Source of the DNA: Calonectria ilicicola
Lineage: Eukaryota > Ascomycota > Sordariomycetes > Hypocreales > Nectriaceae
DNA: 64,000 nucleotides
NCBI GenBank assembly: GCA_020809705.1
Contig: CP085829.1
Location: forward strand, 6,014,001 to 6,078,000
Reading direction: 5' to 3'
The translations under genes were made by a program, and so were the position numbers. The notes under the pieces are model-generated. The model did no database searches, was not told the origin of the DNA, and worked only from the letters and a program-made list of their open reading frames with translations. The number at the start of each line of letters is the position of its first letter. The stretch's first letter is position 1. This document shows positions 24,090 through 33,842 of this stretch, one piece after another.

Positions 24090-25070
24090 TTAAACGTCCC
24101 ATAAACTTTTAGCATTACCTCGGAAGAGCTTCTCCTGCAGCTCTTCATCTCCATTGCACCACTCTACAACTTTGTCCAAAAAAGGCTTTGCGTTGTACCC
24201 TCGTGATTTCGTATGTGGCCAGTCCGAACCGAACACAACGCCCCCTCCGTTTCGCATCTTGAAGAGCAATTTTGCCACTGACTCCAAGTCTTTGAATTCT
24301 GAGTCATTTGAGAATAGATACGGTGCTGAAATTTTGACGTAAACACGAGGATCTTCCATCATGCTGCTCAGAGCATCCCAACCCGACTGCTTTGCTGGAT
24401 TCAATGGCAAAACTGCAGGAGAACCAAAGTGCTCCAGCACAATTTTTGTTTCGAGCTCCGATACCAATGGTTGAACATGATCAAGAATGTCCATGTCAGC
24501 ATACAATCCGATCGACCACGTCTTCATCGGTCTTAGCTTCTCGGCGTACTTGCGCAGTAAGGTCTGGATTTCGGTTTTCGACAAGACTGTTTTGGAGGAT
24601 CTGAGGTTAACTCGTACCCCTCGAACTCCAAGATGATGCCAGTGTTGAAGAGTCTGGGAATCGATGCTCTCCGGATTGAACGCAACAACACCCCGACCCC
24701 TGGCAGGTCCCACTTCTTTGAGAGCCTCCAGCACCCAGGTGTTGTCATTGCCGTATGAGGACAACTGGACAAAGACCATGTTTGGCAGCCTAAGACGTTT
24801 AGCGTTGTCGAGTGCCTGTTCCATGGTCGCTTCCTGAGGAGGCTTGACACTTTTGCGGAGCGGATATTTGGTGGGGTCAATGATGTGGACATGACTGTCC
24901 CAGGATCCGTCTGGAAGGGCGAGCTTGGATGAAGCAGAGTGGAGGTATTGAGGTCCACTTGAGCCGTTAAAGGCTGAGGGGACAATTAAGGACTTGGTCG
25001 TGATGCACGCCGGGATTGTGGGAATGTGCATAATGCGAGAGCATAGCTTCAGTCTAGCCGCTGCTAGCAT
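24090..25070 (-). CDS. Amidohydrolase-2 family metal-dependent hydrolase
   Basis: TIM-barrel hydrolase of the amidohydrolase-2 group (PF04909), related to 2-pyrone-4,6-dicarboxylate lactonase and similar carboxylate or lactone hydrolases; the actual substrate is unknown. Single exon, 326 aa, starting at ATG 25068-25070. Metal-binding His60 and His62 are seen in WDSHVHIIDP, the strand-1 HxH motif. Further family marks are NMVFVQLSSYGNDN, GVRGVRVNLR, KIVLEHFGSP and, near the C-terminus, VVFGSDWPHT, whose Asp is the usual metal or catalytic residue. Residues 1-50 are extra compared with bacterial homologues and could be a weak mitochondrial targeting sequence, or the true start may be the internal Met14. 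It is transcribed divergently from the 2-hydroxyacid dehydrogenase gene. Confidence 0.85.
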   Translation of the reverse strand: MLAAARLKLCSRIMHIPTIPACITTKSLIVPSAFNGSSGPQYLHSASSKLALPDGSWDSHVHIIDPTKYPLRKSVKPPQEATMEQALDNAKRLRLPNMVFVQLSSYGNDNTWVLEALKEVGPARGRGVVAFNPESIDSQTLQHWHHLGVRGVRVNLRSSKTVLSKTEIQTLLRKYAEKLRPMKTWSIGLYADMDILDHVQPLVSELETKIVLEHFGSPAVLPLNPAKQSGWDALSSMMEDPRVYVKISAPYLFSNDSEFKDLESVAKLLFKMRNGGGVVFGSDWPHTKSRGYNAKPFLDKVVEWCNGDEELQEKLFRGNAKSLWDV

Positions 25071-25305
25071 CTTGAATCAAGTGTAAGACGAGGCTATTCA
25101 AGTGATGGCCAGAGCTGCCAGTGGAGGTGAATTGCGTGATCTGGCGATAGAATGTGATGCAGCACCAAGTTTACATTTCTACCTACTAAGGCAGACAGCT
25201 CGAGGTTGGATATTTCTTTGTCTAGGCCGGAAAAACAGTCGAGCCGTGTAGCCGCAACCTGGGAGCTTCAAACGAGGTGAAGTCGCATCAGTGTACCTAT
25301 TGCAT

Positions 25306-25331
25306 ACCTGTTACAGTGTGTTGTAACAGGT
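25306..25331. repeat. Inverted repeat, 10-bp stem, 6-base loop
   Basis: ACCTGTTACA (25306-25315) and TGTAACAGGT (25322-25331) are exact reverse complements around GTGTGT. It could be a dimeric transcription-factor site in the divergent promoter or a transposon relic. Confidence 0.7.
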
Positions 25332-25362
25332 GCTGGCAGGGGATGCTCAGCCTAGTTAGGGC

Positions 25363-25388
25363 CCCCACGCCGGATCGTCAGCGTGGGG
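25363..25388. repeat. Inverted repeat, 8-bp GC-rich stem, 10-base loop
   Basis: CCCCACGC (25363-25370) and GCGTGGGG (25381-25388) are exact reverse complements, 31 bases after the previous inverted repeat. CCCCAC/GTGGGG resembles C2H2 zinc-finger (Mig1/CreA-like) sites, but that is only a resemblance. Confidence 0.6.
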
Positions 25389-25709
25389 TCTGGGGCTCAA
25401 GTGGAACAACTTCACTGGAGGGCGGCATAGCTGGCTTGAATTCTTTCTATTATACTACCACTAGTAATTCATGACAATACAACCCTACGCTCTCCCGAAC
25501 CTCTTCTTCATCACTGTAACTAATGACCAATAGATCATCAAACAGCACGAGGCAACGCACTTCGATCGAGTGGGCGCCGTGGAACATTCTTAAGCTAGGT
25601 TACACCAGTCTAGCCGAGTTGAGCTGTGGCTCTGTAGGGGGCGTCTAGGACCGTTGTAATCAGAAGTATCCGGGGAGCCGCGGGTTGGGTTGGAGGGCAC
25701 TCACGCGGA

Positions 25710-25767
25710 GTGAGTACAGTCTTTTACCTAGAATACCAAGGCAACGATTTTTATTTTTTATTTTCAG
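25710..25767 (+). other. Probable intron in the 5' leader of the 2-hydroxyacid dehydrogenase gene
   Basis: GTGAGT at 25710 and TTTTCAG ending at 25767 form a good 58-base intron just upstream of the start at 25794. A pyrimidine- and A/T-rich stretch precedes the acceptor. This explains why the frame stays open upstream of the real ATG. Confidence 0.55.
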
Positions 25768-25793
25768 TTCTGACAACAATTCCGCCTCCCACC

Positions 25794-26981
25794 ATGGCTC
25801 CCACGATATCACCCAACATGTTGCGCCGGCTGCCACTGTTGGTCGCAAGACGAGGCTTGACTACACGCACCGCGCCGCAGTCAAACCCCCCGTCGCTGGC
25901 CATTATTGACGACTACCTGAATACTTCAGCGCCTCACTTTGCCAAAATCTCGCCTTCCCAGTTGAACATCACCACCTTCAACGATACCATTATCCCCACC
26001 AACGATGCCGAGACGGAGCGCCTTGTCGAGCGACTACGCCCCTTTGACTTCATCTCCACCGTCCGCGAGCGCACCGCTTTCCCCGGGTCTCTGTTGCGCC
26101 AACTGCCGAACTTGAAGCTCCTTCTAGCTACCGGAACGCAATTCGAAATGTTCGACCTTGCTACCGCCAAAGAACTGGGCATCACTGTTGTCGCCGCCCC
26201 GGGTCTCGGCCGAACCGATAAGTCCGGACCCTTGCGCCCGAACATCAAAAAGGGCAGCGTACACCCCACCACGCAGCACACCTGGGCCCTAATTCTAGCC
26301 TTGGCCCGCAACATCGCCGCTGACGATGCCGCTCTCAAGGCCGGTACTGGCTGGCAGACTGGGCTCGCGACTGGCCTCTCTGGATTGACCTTGGGCACCG
26401 TCGGGCTGGGGCGTCTCGGTGCTGCTGTTGCCCGCGTTGCGCATCTCGCATGGGGAATGCGCGTTGTGTCCTGGAGCGAGAACCTGACTCAGGAAAAGGC
26501 TGACAAGATGGCGGTTGCCGTTGGTTTGCCCCCAGATGGCGGAGTTGATGGCAGTAAGATCTTTCAGGCAGTGAGCAAGGAAGAGCTTTTCCGCAGTGCA
26601 GACATCGTCAGCATGCACTATGTACTGAGCGACCGCTCGCGCAACATTGTCAGCGTCAAAGAGTTGGACCAAATGAAGCCGTCAGCGTTGCTTGTTAATG
26701 CCTCGCGTGGACCACTGATCGATCAAAACGCGCTGCTTAATACGTTGGAGCAGGGAAGGATCCGGGGAGTTGCGTTGGACGTTTTTGACATTGAGCCGTT
26801 ACCGTCGACCAGTCCATGGAGGCGCACCAACTACTGGGGTCAAGATGGACGTTCTGCACTTCTCACCACTCCGCACATGGGATATGTTGACGAAGGTTTA
26901 ATGAATACCTGGTATGCCGAAACTGCAGAAAATGTAGAACGTTGGGTGCAAGGTCAAGATGTTCTTCACCGCCTCGCTTGA
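25794..26981 (+). CDS. D-isomer-specific 2-hydroxyacid dehydrogenase
   Basis: NAD(P)-dependent oxidoreductase interconverting a 2-keto acid and a D-2-hydroxy acid (glyoxylate/hydroxypyruvate reductase, D-lactate or phosphoglycerate dehydrogenase type; substrate not determined). Single coding exon, 395 aa. The start is the ATG in CACCATGGC at 25794. Residues 1-30 (MAPTISPNMLRRLPLLVARR onward) are Arg-rich without acidic residues, like a mitochondrial presequence. The Rossmann motif is G204-x-G206-x-x-G209 (VGLGRLG). The catalytic triad is visible: Arg305 (VNASRGPL), Glu334 (DVFDIEPLP) and His361 (TTPHMGYV). In the nucleotide fold VSWSEN lies where the coenzyme-ribose residue is expected; no Asp is visible there, which may favour NADPH, but this is weak inference. 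Confidence 0.9.
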   Translation: MAPTISPNMLRRLPLLVARRGLTTRTAPQSNPPSLAIIDDYLNTSAPHFAKISPSQLNITTFNDTIIPTNDAETERLVERLRPFDFISTVRERTAFPGSLLRQLPNLKLLLATGTQFEMFDLATAKELGITVVAAPGLGRTDKSGPLRPNIKKGSVHPTTQHTWALILALARNIAADDAALKAGTGWQTGLATGLSGLTLGTVGLGRLGAAVARVAHLAWGMRVVSWSENLTQEKADKMAVAVGLPPDGGVDGSKIFQAVSKEELFRSADIVSMHYVLSDRSRNIVSVKELDQMKPSALLVNASRGPLIDQNALLNTLEQGRIRGVALDVFDIEPLPSTSPWRRTNYWGQDGRSALLTTPHMGYVDEGLMNTWYAETAENVERWVQGQDVLHRLA

Positions 26982-27517
26982 ACGGCTTGCCTATTTCTCG
27001 CCGAGTCGAAAGGCTGATATTAATTGATTGCCTCATTTATCTATTCATCTTGTGCTACTCATGTGTTAATGTAACCCGTGTGTCAACCAGGAAAATGACA
27101 GATAGCCGCGAATACTTGCAAAACCTGGGTGCAAAACGTGTCGTCTTCTTGTCTACAACCCCACACCAAGGTGACAAATCGTATCTTCATCCAATAGTTA
27201 ACTTTCATGGCTTCCGCTGCCGCCCTTTTTCGCTAGTACATACCACGATGTTCCGGGCCTAAATACCAGTTATTTCTGTTGTGTGACTGCTCTAAGCCCA
27301 GTTGAGTAATTTGGCTGGCACCTGGTACATGCGGTGAAGCTTGCCGGCTCACCAACACCAGATCCTCCTTGATACAGCCTACTTAGTCAGATTCTGTCTT
27401 AATTAACTCTTAGGAACCGCCCATTTTGCCTACTCTCCGCAACCCATGCAGCTGTGGGACGACTCTGTGGCTTACGTTAGGATGACCGATTAGCACTTCA
27501 CGCTTTCCGGCTCGCGG
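26982..27517. other. Spacer before the HET relic
   Basis: Holds the 3' region of the dehydrogenase gene; a short open frame at about 27090-27262 has no recognisable domain. Part of it may be decayed sequence of the HET pseudogene to the right. Confidence 0.4.
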
Positions 27518-28189
27518 ATTCGGCTTTTGGCATTACTACCAAGTCAATCCAACGAGCCGCTATCTGGCGAGATATTTGAGGCGAAGATTTCCTCTGATCT
27601 AGCCATAACCTTGCGAGGCCTTTTCATATGCTTGGGGTGATTAAGCCAATAGATAACCCCATCATGTCGTCGAGCGAGAAGGTAGACCCATTGGCACCAT
27701 CACCTTGCGCCAATTTCCCCCTCAGCACTCCACCATCTGCGCCTTAAAAGTTCGGAGGGGATCATCTGGTGTGATCTCATCAGTATCAGCCAACAGGACC
27801 GCGAGGAGAGGGAACAACAGATTCTCTGCATGGCTGATACTTACCGTAAAGCTGAAAAAGTGGTCATTTGGCTTGGAGTCGAGGCTGACAACAGTGCGCT
27901 CGCAATGAAGGCAGTTGAATATACAGATGGTTGGAGAACGAGCTATCGGCACTTGTTGCGAGCATCGAACCGCCTAAATTTCATGCACGAGAATGTATCA
28001 TTACAGTGAGATCCCCGTCTTCAAACTATGGCCTTGCCCAAGGGATGGCGTGAGGATCAAAACAAAGATGGGTATCCGTTCTGGCTCAAGACTAGCATGA
28101 GCCATGAATATTACTATTCCGATCCAAGGCTGACCTACGATGAGCTTAAAAAGCGGGGAGTCAAGATGGAGAGGCCAATTCTCGTTTGA
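27518..28189 (+). pseudogene. Broken HET-domain gene with a WW-domain tail
   Basis: Remains of a HET gene spread over two frames. 27518 onward reads IRLLALLPSQSNEPLSGEI, the usual HET N-terminus. At 27624 another frame reads SYAWGD, the YEALSYVWG block, followed by stops. From about 27720 the first frame resumes with ALHHLRL, EGIIWCDLISISQQD (the degraded VDAICINQ block), EEREQQILCMADTYRKAEKVVIWLG and then a TGA at 28007. Past this stop the same frame stays open for 60 codons: MALPKGWREDQNKDGYPFW then EYYYSDPRL, fitting a WW domain (LPxGW, YY, DP). It ends at 28187-28189. The TGA could be a CGA changed by C-to-T mutation. At least two frame changes and two stops make expression as a HET protein unlikely. 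Confidence 0.75.
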
Positions 28190-28822
28190 CTGGAGTTATA
28201 CGATACGTGGATGATTTTTATGGTGAATAATTGTCAAATTTCTTTAGTTTGAGTCTGGGAAAGTGGAGGGTGGAAGATGGAACTTGTTTTTTTATAAAAA
28301 GAAAAGGAGGGAGAAAATGCAGCGGCAACCGAATTGAGATCTTGTATTTTTTCTCTCTCGAATTTGACGTGAAATATTTGATATCAAAGTCCATTTATGC
28401 TTTGGATGCTGACAGAGAAAGGGAGTGTGCTGAGGGTAACAATCTTCTTAGTGCCTAGTACAACCCCACAATAGGAGGCTGCTCGGCCAGCTATCTAAAA
28501 ACAAATCTCTTGCAGCCCTCAATTTTTATATCCGGATGCGATTAGTTAGCCTAGCGGGATAGAGCGCTAAACAGTAACAGCTAATAATGTGCCGAGAGCT
28601 GGATAGGGCTGAACGTAAATGATGTGAAATGAGCGCCGATTTTAAATGTTTTCTCAGCTATCTCTCTTAGGAACTGCAGCAGTAGAAAAAGGCACTTCAA
28701 GGTTGATTACCTTATGTGCATCTGTCAACATATTCCCTCTGTTCGGATACTGCACGCCGTTTGGGATGCTGCATTCTTTCTCCTGATCCATTGCTGCGGC
28801 TGTGGTGGGGTCGAAAAATCAA
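28190..28822. other. Left flank of the transposon island
   Basis: No gene seen. A+T content rises towards the right. The island begins at the TA at 28823-28824. Confidence 0.5.
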
Positions 28823-28824
28823 TA

Positions 28825-28914
28825 CCCGTAGGCGTAAGGTGGGGCACGCACGCCTTCACACCTCGTCCCGAGGTAGGCCCGGAAAACCTGTGTCAGCCGG
28901 GAAAACCTGTGTTA
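28825..28914 (+). repeat. Left terminal inverted repeat (90 bp)
   Basis: GC-rich and hardly mutated although the interior is RIP-saturated. Its inner end contains two near-direct copies of CCGGAAAACCTGTGT separated by about 18 bases, a layout seen where transposases bind subterminal repeats. Confidence 0.9.
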
Positions 28915-29560
28915 TCTACAGGATCTTGATTTTAGTTGTAAAATTAATGATTTTTTAGTATTGAAGATTTGGACTTTGTAATATAGTTATTATTGAAGAT
29001 ATAAAGTTATAAATAAGTAAATTTGAAAGTTATAAAATAATTGAAAATAAATATATTAATAAAAATAATAAAAATTGTATTTTTAAGTTTAATTAATATA
29101 TTTAATTAAAAGCTTTTTTTTAAATTATAATAATAATTTTATTAATTATAATTTAATTTATTATTATTTAAGTTATTTATTTATTTTAAAAGTTAATAAG
29201 ATTATTTATAATATTTTAATAAATATTTCTTTTTTATAAAAAAACTAGTAGTAATAGTATTATTAAATTATTATTATTTTTATTTAATAATTTTAAATAT
29301 AATATTAAAGATAATAATAAGATTATTTTTAGTAATATTTAAAATATAATAATTTTATTATTAGTATTATTATTAAAATTATTAAATTCTTTTAATTTAA
29401 TATTATTATTATTATTATTTTAAAATAATTTAAAATTAGTAAATTTAATACTTTTATTATTATTAGGCTAGATTATTTAATTTATTATAATAATTAATCT
29501 TATGGTATAATAGGCTTCTTCTTAGGCCTAAGAAAATAGCTTCTTTATATATTAACTTAA
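28915..29560. other. RIP-degraded interior of the outer transposon, left part
   Basis: Almost pure A+T with no usable frame. This part of the outer element lies left of the insertion of element C. Confidence 0.7.
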
Positions 29561-29775
29561 TGTAACAAACTAGATTCATAACTAAAGTGAAGCACGAATA
29601 GGACTACAATAGACCTCTGTTCTTATTACTAAAACTTCAACTTAATGAACTATAAAATTGTTCGCCTGCGCTTATTATATAATATTATTATGGGTATCCT
29701 TGTCTTATAATATCTTACACTAGTATATATTTGGTATATATACTTAATTGGTTCTTTTAATTCTATATTTTTATA
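29561..29775 (-). repeat. LTR of element C (left; 3' LTR in its own orientation)
   Basis: Begins TGTAACAAACTAG, pairs base for base with 48784-48998 apart from transition-type differences, and is preceded by CTTAA. It is less mutated than the right copy in its middle part (GTTCGCCTGCGC retained). Confidence 0.82.
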
Positions 29776-31611
29776 ATTATTTTCTTCTTTTAAAGGTTTA
29801 TTTTTAAACTTTAAGAGGATTTAATAGAAATAGTATTATTTTTATATTTTATTATTTTATTTTTTATATATTTTTTTAATTTATTTATAGTATTTATATA
29901 TTAAAGTTATTATATTTTTAAAATAAGCTTTAGATTCTTATATATTATATTTTATAAACTACTTAATCTATTTAATTTAATATAATATTTTATTATTATT
30001 ACCTTTATATATAATAATCTTTTTAATCTTTTACTTATTCTTTTTTTAATTAGCTTTAGTAGGTAGGTAGTAATATTACCTTTAGTACCTTCTTAAAGTT
30101 TAAGTAAGAAAACTAAGAAAATATTATATATTTATTAGTATTATTTAGGTAGGTATACCTTATAGGCCTATTATCTTATTCTTTTAATAATAATAATCTT
30201 AATAAACTTAGATATAAGTTTCTTATACTTAAATTTAAAGTTTTTTATAAATAAACTAATAATTTATTTTTTTTATATTTTATAATAATATATTTTTTAT
30301 TATAATATTTGGTTTATATTTTTATAGCTTTTTATTAATATTATTAAACTTAAGTATATATATAGCTTAAGGCTTTAATATACTTTTATATACTTTATAT
30401 ATAAGTCTTTAAATGCTCTAGAGTATACTTAACTATTCTAAAATAGTAGCTATATAATACTTATATTAATAATATTTTAATAATATTATACTAGCTATTA
30501 TTATAGGTAAACTTACTCTTAAGAAGTTATATTATCTATTTTTTTAAAATTTCTTCTATAAATAACTTTAAATATCTCTTTAAGATCTAATATATTTACT
30601 TAGTTTATCTATTAGTCTAGAGATAGTAGATAGTAAATAATTATCTAATTATTACTTATTCTTTTATTAATTTTTCTTAGAACTAGCTTATAAATAGCTT
30701 ATTTTAATTATTTATAATACTTTTTAATATTTTATATTAGTATTTTATATACTTATATAATATTTATATTATTTAAATAATAATAAGTATTTTTTTATAA
30801 ATATAAATATAATAAACTTTATTATATAATAAATAATTATAAAAATAATATTATATTCTTTTCTATTATTATAAATACTTTAAGGTAATTTTATAATAAA
30901 ATCTATATTAATTTCTTAAAAGGGATGTACTAATAATAATAAAGACTATAGCTTCCTATATAATCTATAATGTAGGATTCGCATACCCTAATATACCTAA
31001 TATCTTAAAGTATAATTATATATATTCTTTATAATTTCTTTTTAATAGAATTTTCTTTTAATAAATTTAATTATCTTAGTACCTTTTATATACCCTACCC
31101 TTAGATTATTATAATATTTATAAAATATTTTAATTTTTAATATATATTACACTAAGATAATTAGCCTTTCCTTATAAAAGAGTATATTATTTCTATTTAA
31201 ATAATATATCTCTATATCTCTAGCACTCTATTTAATCTTCTATACTTATTATTAATAGAAAGAATCTTTAGCTTATAATTCTTAGATTAGTTCTTTTAAT
31301 TATATAGATGATTAAGTAAGAAATACTATTTTGCCTTTTATAAGCTCTTTTATAATAGGATATAAAATAAGTTGTTCTAGACTAACTACCTTAGCTTCTA
31401 ATAGGTCCTTATAATTAAAGTATATAACCTCTTTTTATTAAGTACTTTCCTTTATAATAATATTATTAGCCCTTTATTATTATATAATTAAAAAGATTAT
31501 AATTATATTTTATTAATTTAGTGATTTAATAGTTTACTTTTAATCTAAAGGTAAAGAATCTTTATTTATTATTTAATATATAAGTATATTATCTTTAAAA
31601 TTAGTATAAAT
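29776..31611 (-). pseudogene. Element C interior, 3' part, RIP-saturated
   Basis: A+T above roughly 85 percent with stops in all frames. By position it should hold the end of C's pol. No residue-level motif could be recovered. Confidence 0.6.
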
Positions 31612-32007
31612 TGTTATGACCCATGACACGCCTAGGCGGTCAAACAAGGCAGAAACGATGCTCACCTACTTTATAGCCCTACACCAACCAATAAGGAAGC
31701 GCTTATAAGCAATCACTTATAAGTATTAGTGATTACCCTATAATTACTACCTTAATTATTAATATATTAGATAGAACTAATATAGTAAGTGTCTACTAGG
31801 TAATAGTATATAGATAGATTAGAATCTGCCCTTATAGCTAATATTAACTAGCTTTTAATATAATTTAATTATTTTAATTATAATTAACTATTATTTAATA
31901 TAATACTTTTATTACTTTATTTATTATAATATACCTAATTATCTTATTAATAATAAATCTTTTATTTTAATTAATTTATTAAATTAAAAATTAATTAAAT
32001 TATTATA
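31612..32007 (+). repeat. 5' LTR of copy A (396 bp)
   Basis: The first 100 bases are close to copy B's LTR (TGTTATGACCCATGACACGC onward); the rest is strongly RIP-mutated. Confidence 0.9.
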
Positions 32008-32060
32008 TATTAAAAGCTCTTATTTAATTAATTATTTATATTAACAATTAAATAATAATA

Positions 32061-33842
32061 ATATCTAGAAAGAACTTTGCTACTATTACTCCTTCTAATA
32101 ATACTAAGTTAATTATAGAACTATAGTAGATTAAGAAGAAACTTATAGATATATAAGTATAATTTAAGATAGAAAAAGCTAGAACCACTATAATTAAAGG
32201 AAATAAGGGTAAAGATATTAGTAAAATTCTAAGATCCTTAATTCTAGAGCCCTTTCTAGAAAAAGCTACTAATATAGTCCCCTTTTTATTTAAATAAAGG
32301 GATACTTCTACTTCTTCTTAATCTAATTAGTAACTTCTAAAGCCTAAGTATTATATACTAAAATCCTTTTTAAGGAGATATAGGAGTATAGTTTAAACCT
32401 ATTATAAGAGATTATTTAGAAAATAAGGATAATATTAATTAAAATAAAGAGATCTAAGAGATCTTTAAAGATTAAGAATATTTTAAAATTATTATTAAAG
32501 ATAATTTTAATATAATTAATATAAAATAATAAGCTATAAATTAATTATATAAACTTAAATAAATAAAATCTTATAGTTAGTATTTAGCTAAGTTTAAAAG
32601 AATTATAATATAAATAGCCTAAGATGATAATATATTAATAGAACTTTATTATAAAGATCTAAAAAGTGAAGTTAAGGATAAAATTTATAAGAAAGATTAG
32701 CTAGAAAAATTTTTAAAGTATATTAAAAATGTTATTAAAATTGATAAAAGATAATTTAATTAATATAAAAAATGTGCTTAAGATAATAAAAATTTATATA
32801 TCCTAAATAAAGGAAAAATCTAAAATAAGTAATAAAGTATTATATATAGGACTTATTTAGGATTAATAGAACTTAATATTATCTAGGGGTATGATAAAAG
32901 TAAGATTATTTACTTTAATTGTGGAAAGAAAGAATATAAATCCTTTAAATATTGCTCCTTAAAAATAGGAAATTAGTTTAAACTTATACTAAAAGGATAA
33001 AAATAATTTAATATTATAAAAACTTAATAGATCTTAGTTCTAGAAGGAAAAGAGGATATTATAGGAAAAGTTATTCTTATTATTATTAAGAAATATAAAT
33101 TAATTACTATAATTAAGTAATATATAGAAAACTATAAGTTATATAAGATAAAACTTACTTTATAATAAGAAATTAATAAAGCTATTCAAAAAGTATAATC
33201 AATCTGATAAGAAGGCTAGTTCTGCCTTTCTTATAAATGGTTAGAATAAGCCAAGAAGCTAGGAATCCTTATATCTATTCTAGATATATATACTAATAAA
33301 ACACCAATATGGTAGAATACTTATACTTATAATAAAAATAGAAATAGAAAATAGATAATTAATATTAAAAGAATAGCTTAATAAGTTAAGGAACCTTTAT
33401 AGAATAAAGATAAAGTCTTTTTACTTATATAAAATAAATAGTAATTAGAAAACCATGATCTTTAATCTATCTAATATAAGAAAAATAACCTTAAATTAAA
33501 TATAATATATAAAGAATATAAAAATATTTTATAAATAAGCTACTATAATTACAATTACTTTTAATATATAAAATAAAAATAATATATAATATACTTTCCT
33601 ATTAAAGTAGAAAATATAGTTATTTATTATACTTATAAAAGATACTTTAATTAATATAAAGTAATAGAAAGAAACCCTTATTATTAGTTTATTATATTAG
33701 AACTAAATAAACTTAAGTTCCTTAATTATAATAAGCTACTTTAAAATAAATATTAAGATCTTAAATATAATATCTATATAATAAATAAAGTAATAGCTTA
33801 GTATTAAATAAAATTAAAAAATAAGTAGAGCCTCTTGTAAAA
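32061..33842 (+). pseudogene. RIP-destroyed gag of copy A
   Basis: Aligns with the copy B gag (42250-44031). The start codon position reads ATATCT in place of ATGTCC, and many TAG and TAA codons replace Gln and Trp codons. The zinc-knuckle region is still traceable near 32910-32950. No protein is expected. Confidence 0.85.

Larger units (their letters stand above)
25071..25793. other. Divergent promoter region with two hairpins
   Basis: Shared upstream region of the amidohydrolase (-) and 2-hydroxyacid dehydrogenase (+) genes. It holds two perfect inverted repeats (25306-25331 and 25363-25388, separate entries) and, on the right, a probable 5'-leader intron at 25710-25767. No gene seen. Confidence 0.55.

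Noticed and set aside
28545..28610. Possible tRNA-like A-box sequence (TAGCGGGATAGAGCGC)
   Set aside because: No B box or acceptor-stem pairing could be found nearby. No tRNA gene was supported anywhere in the window.
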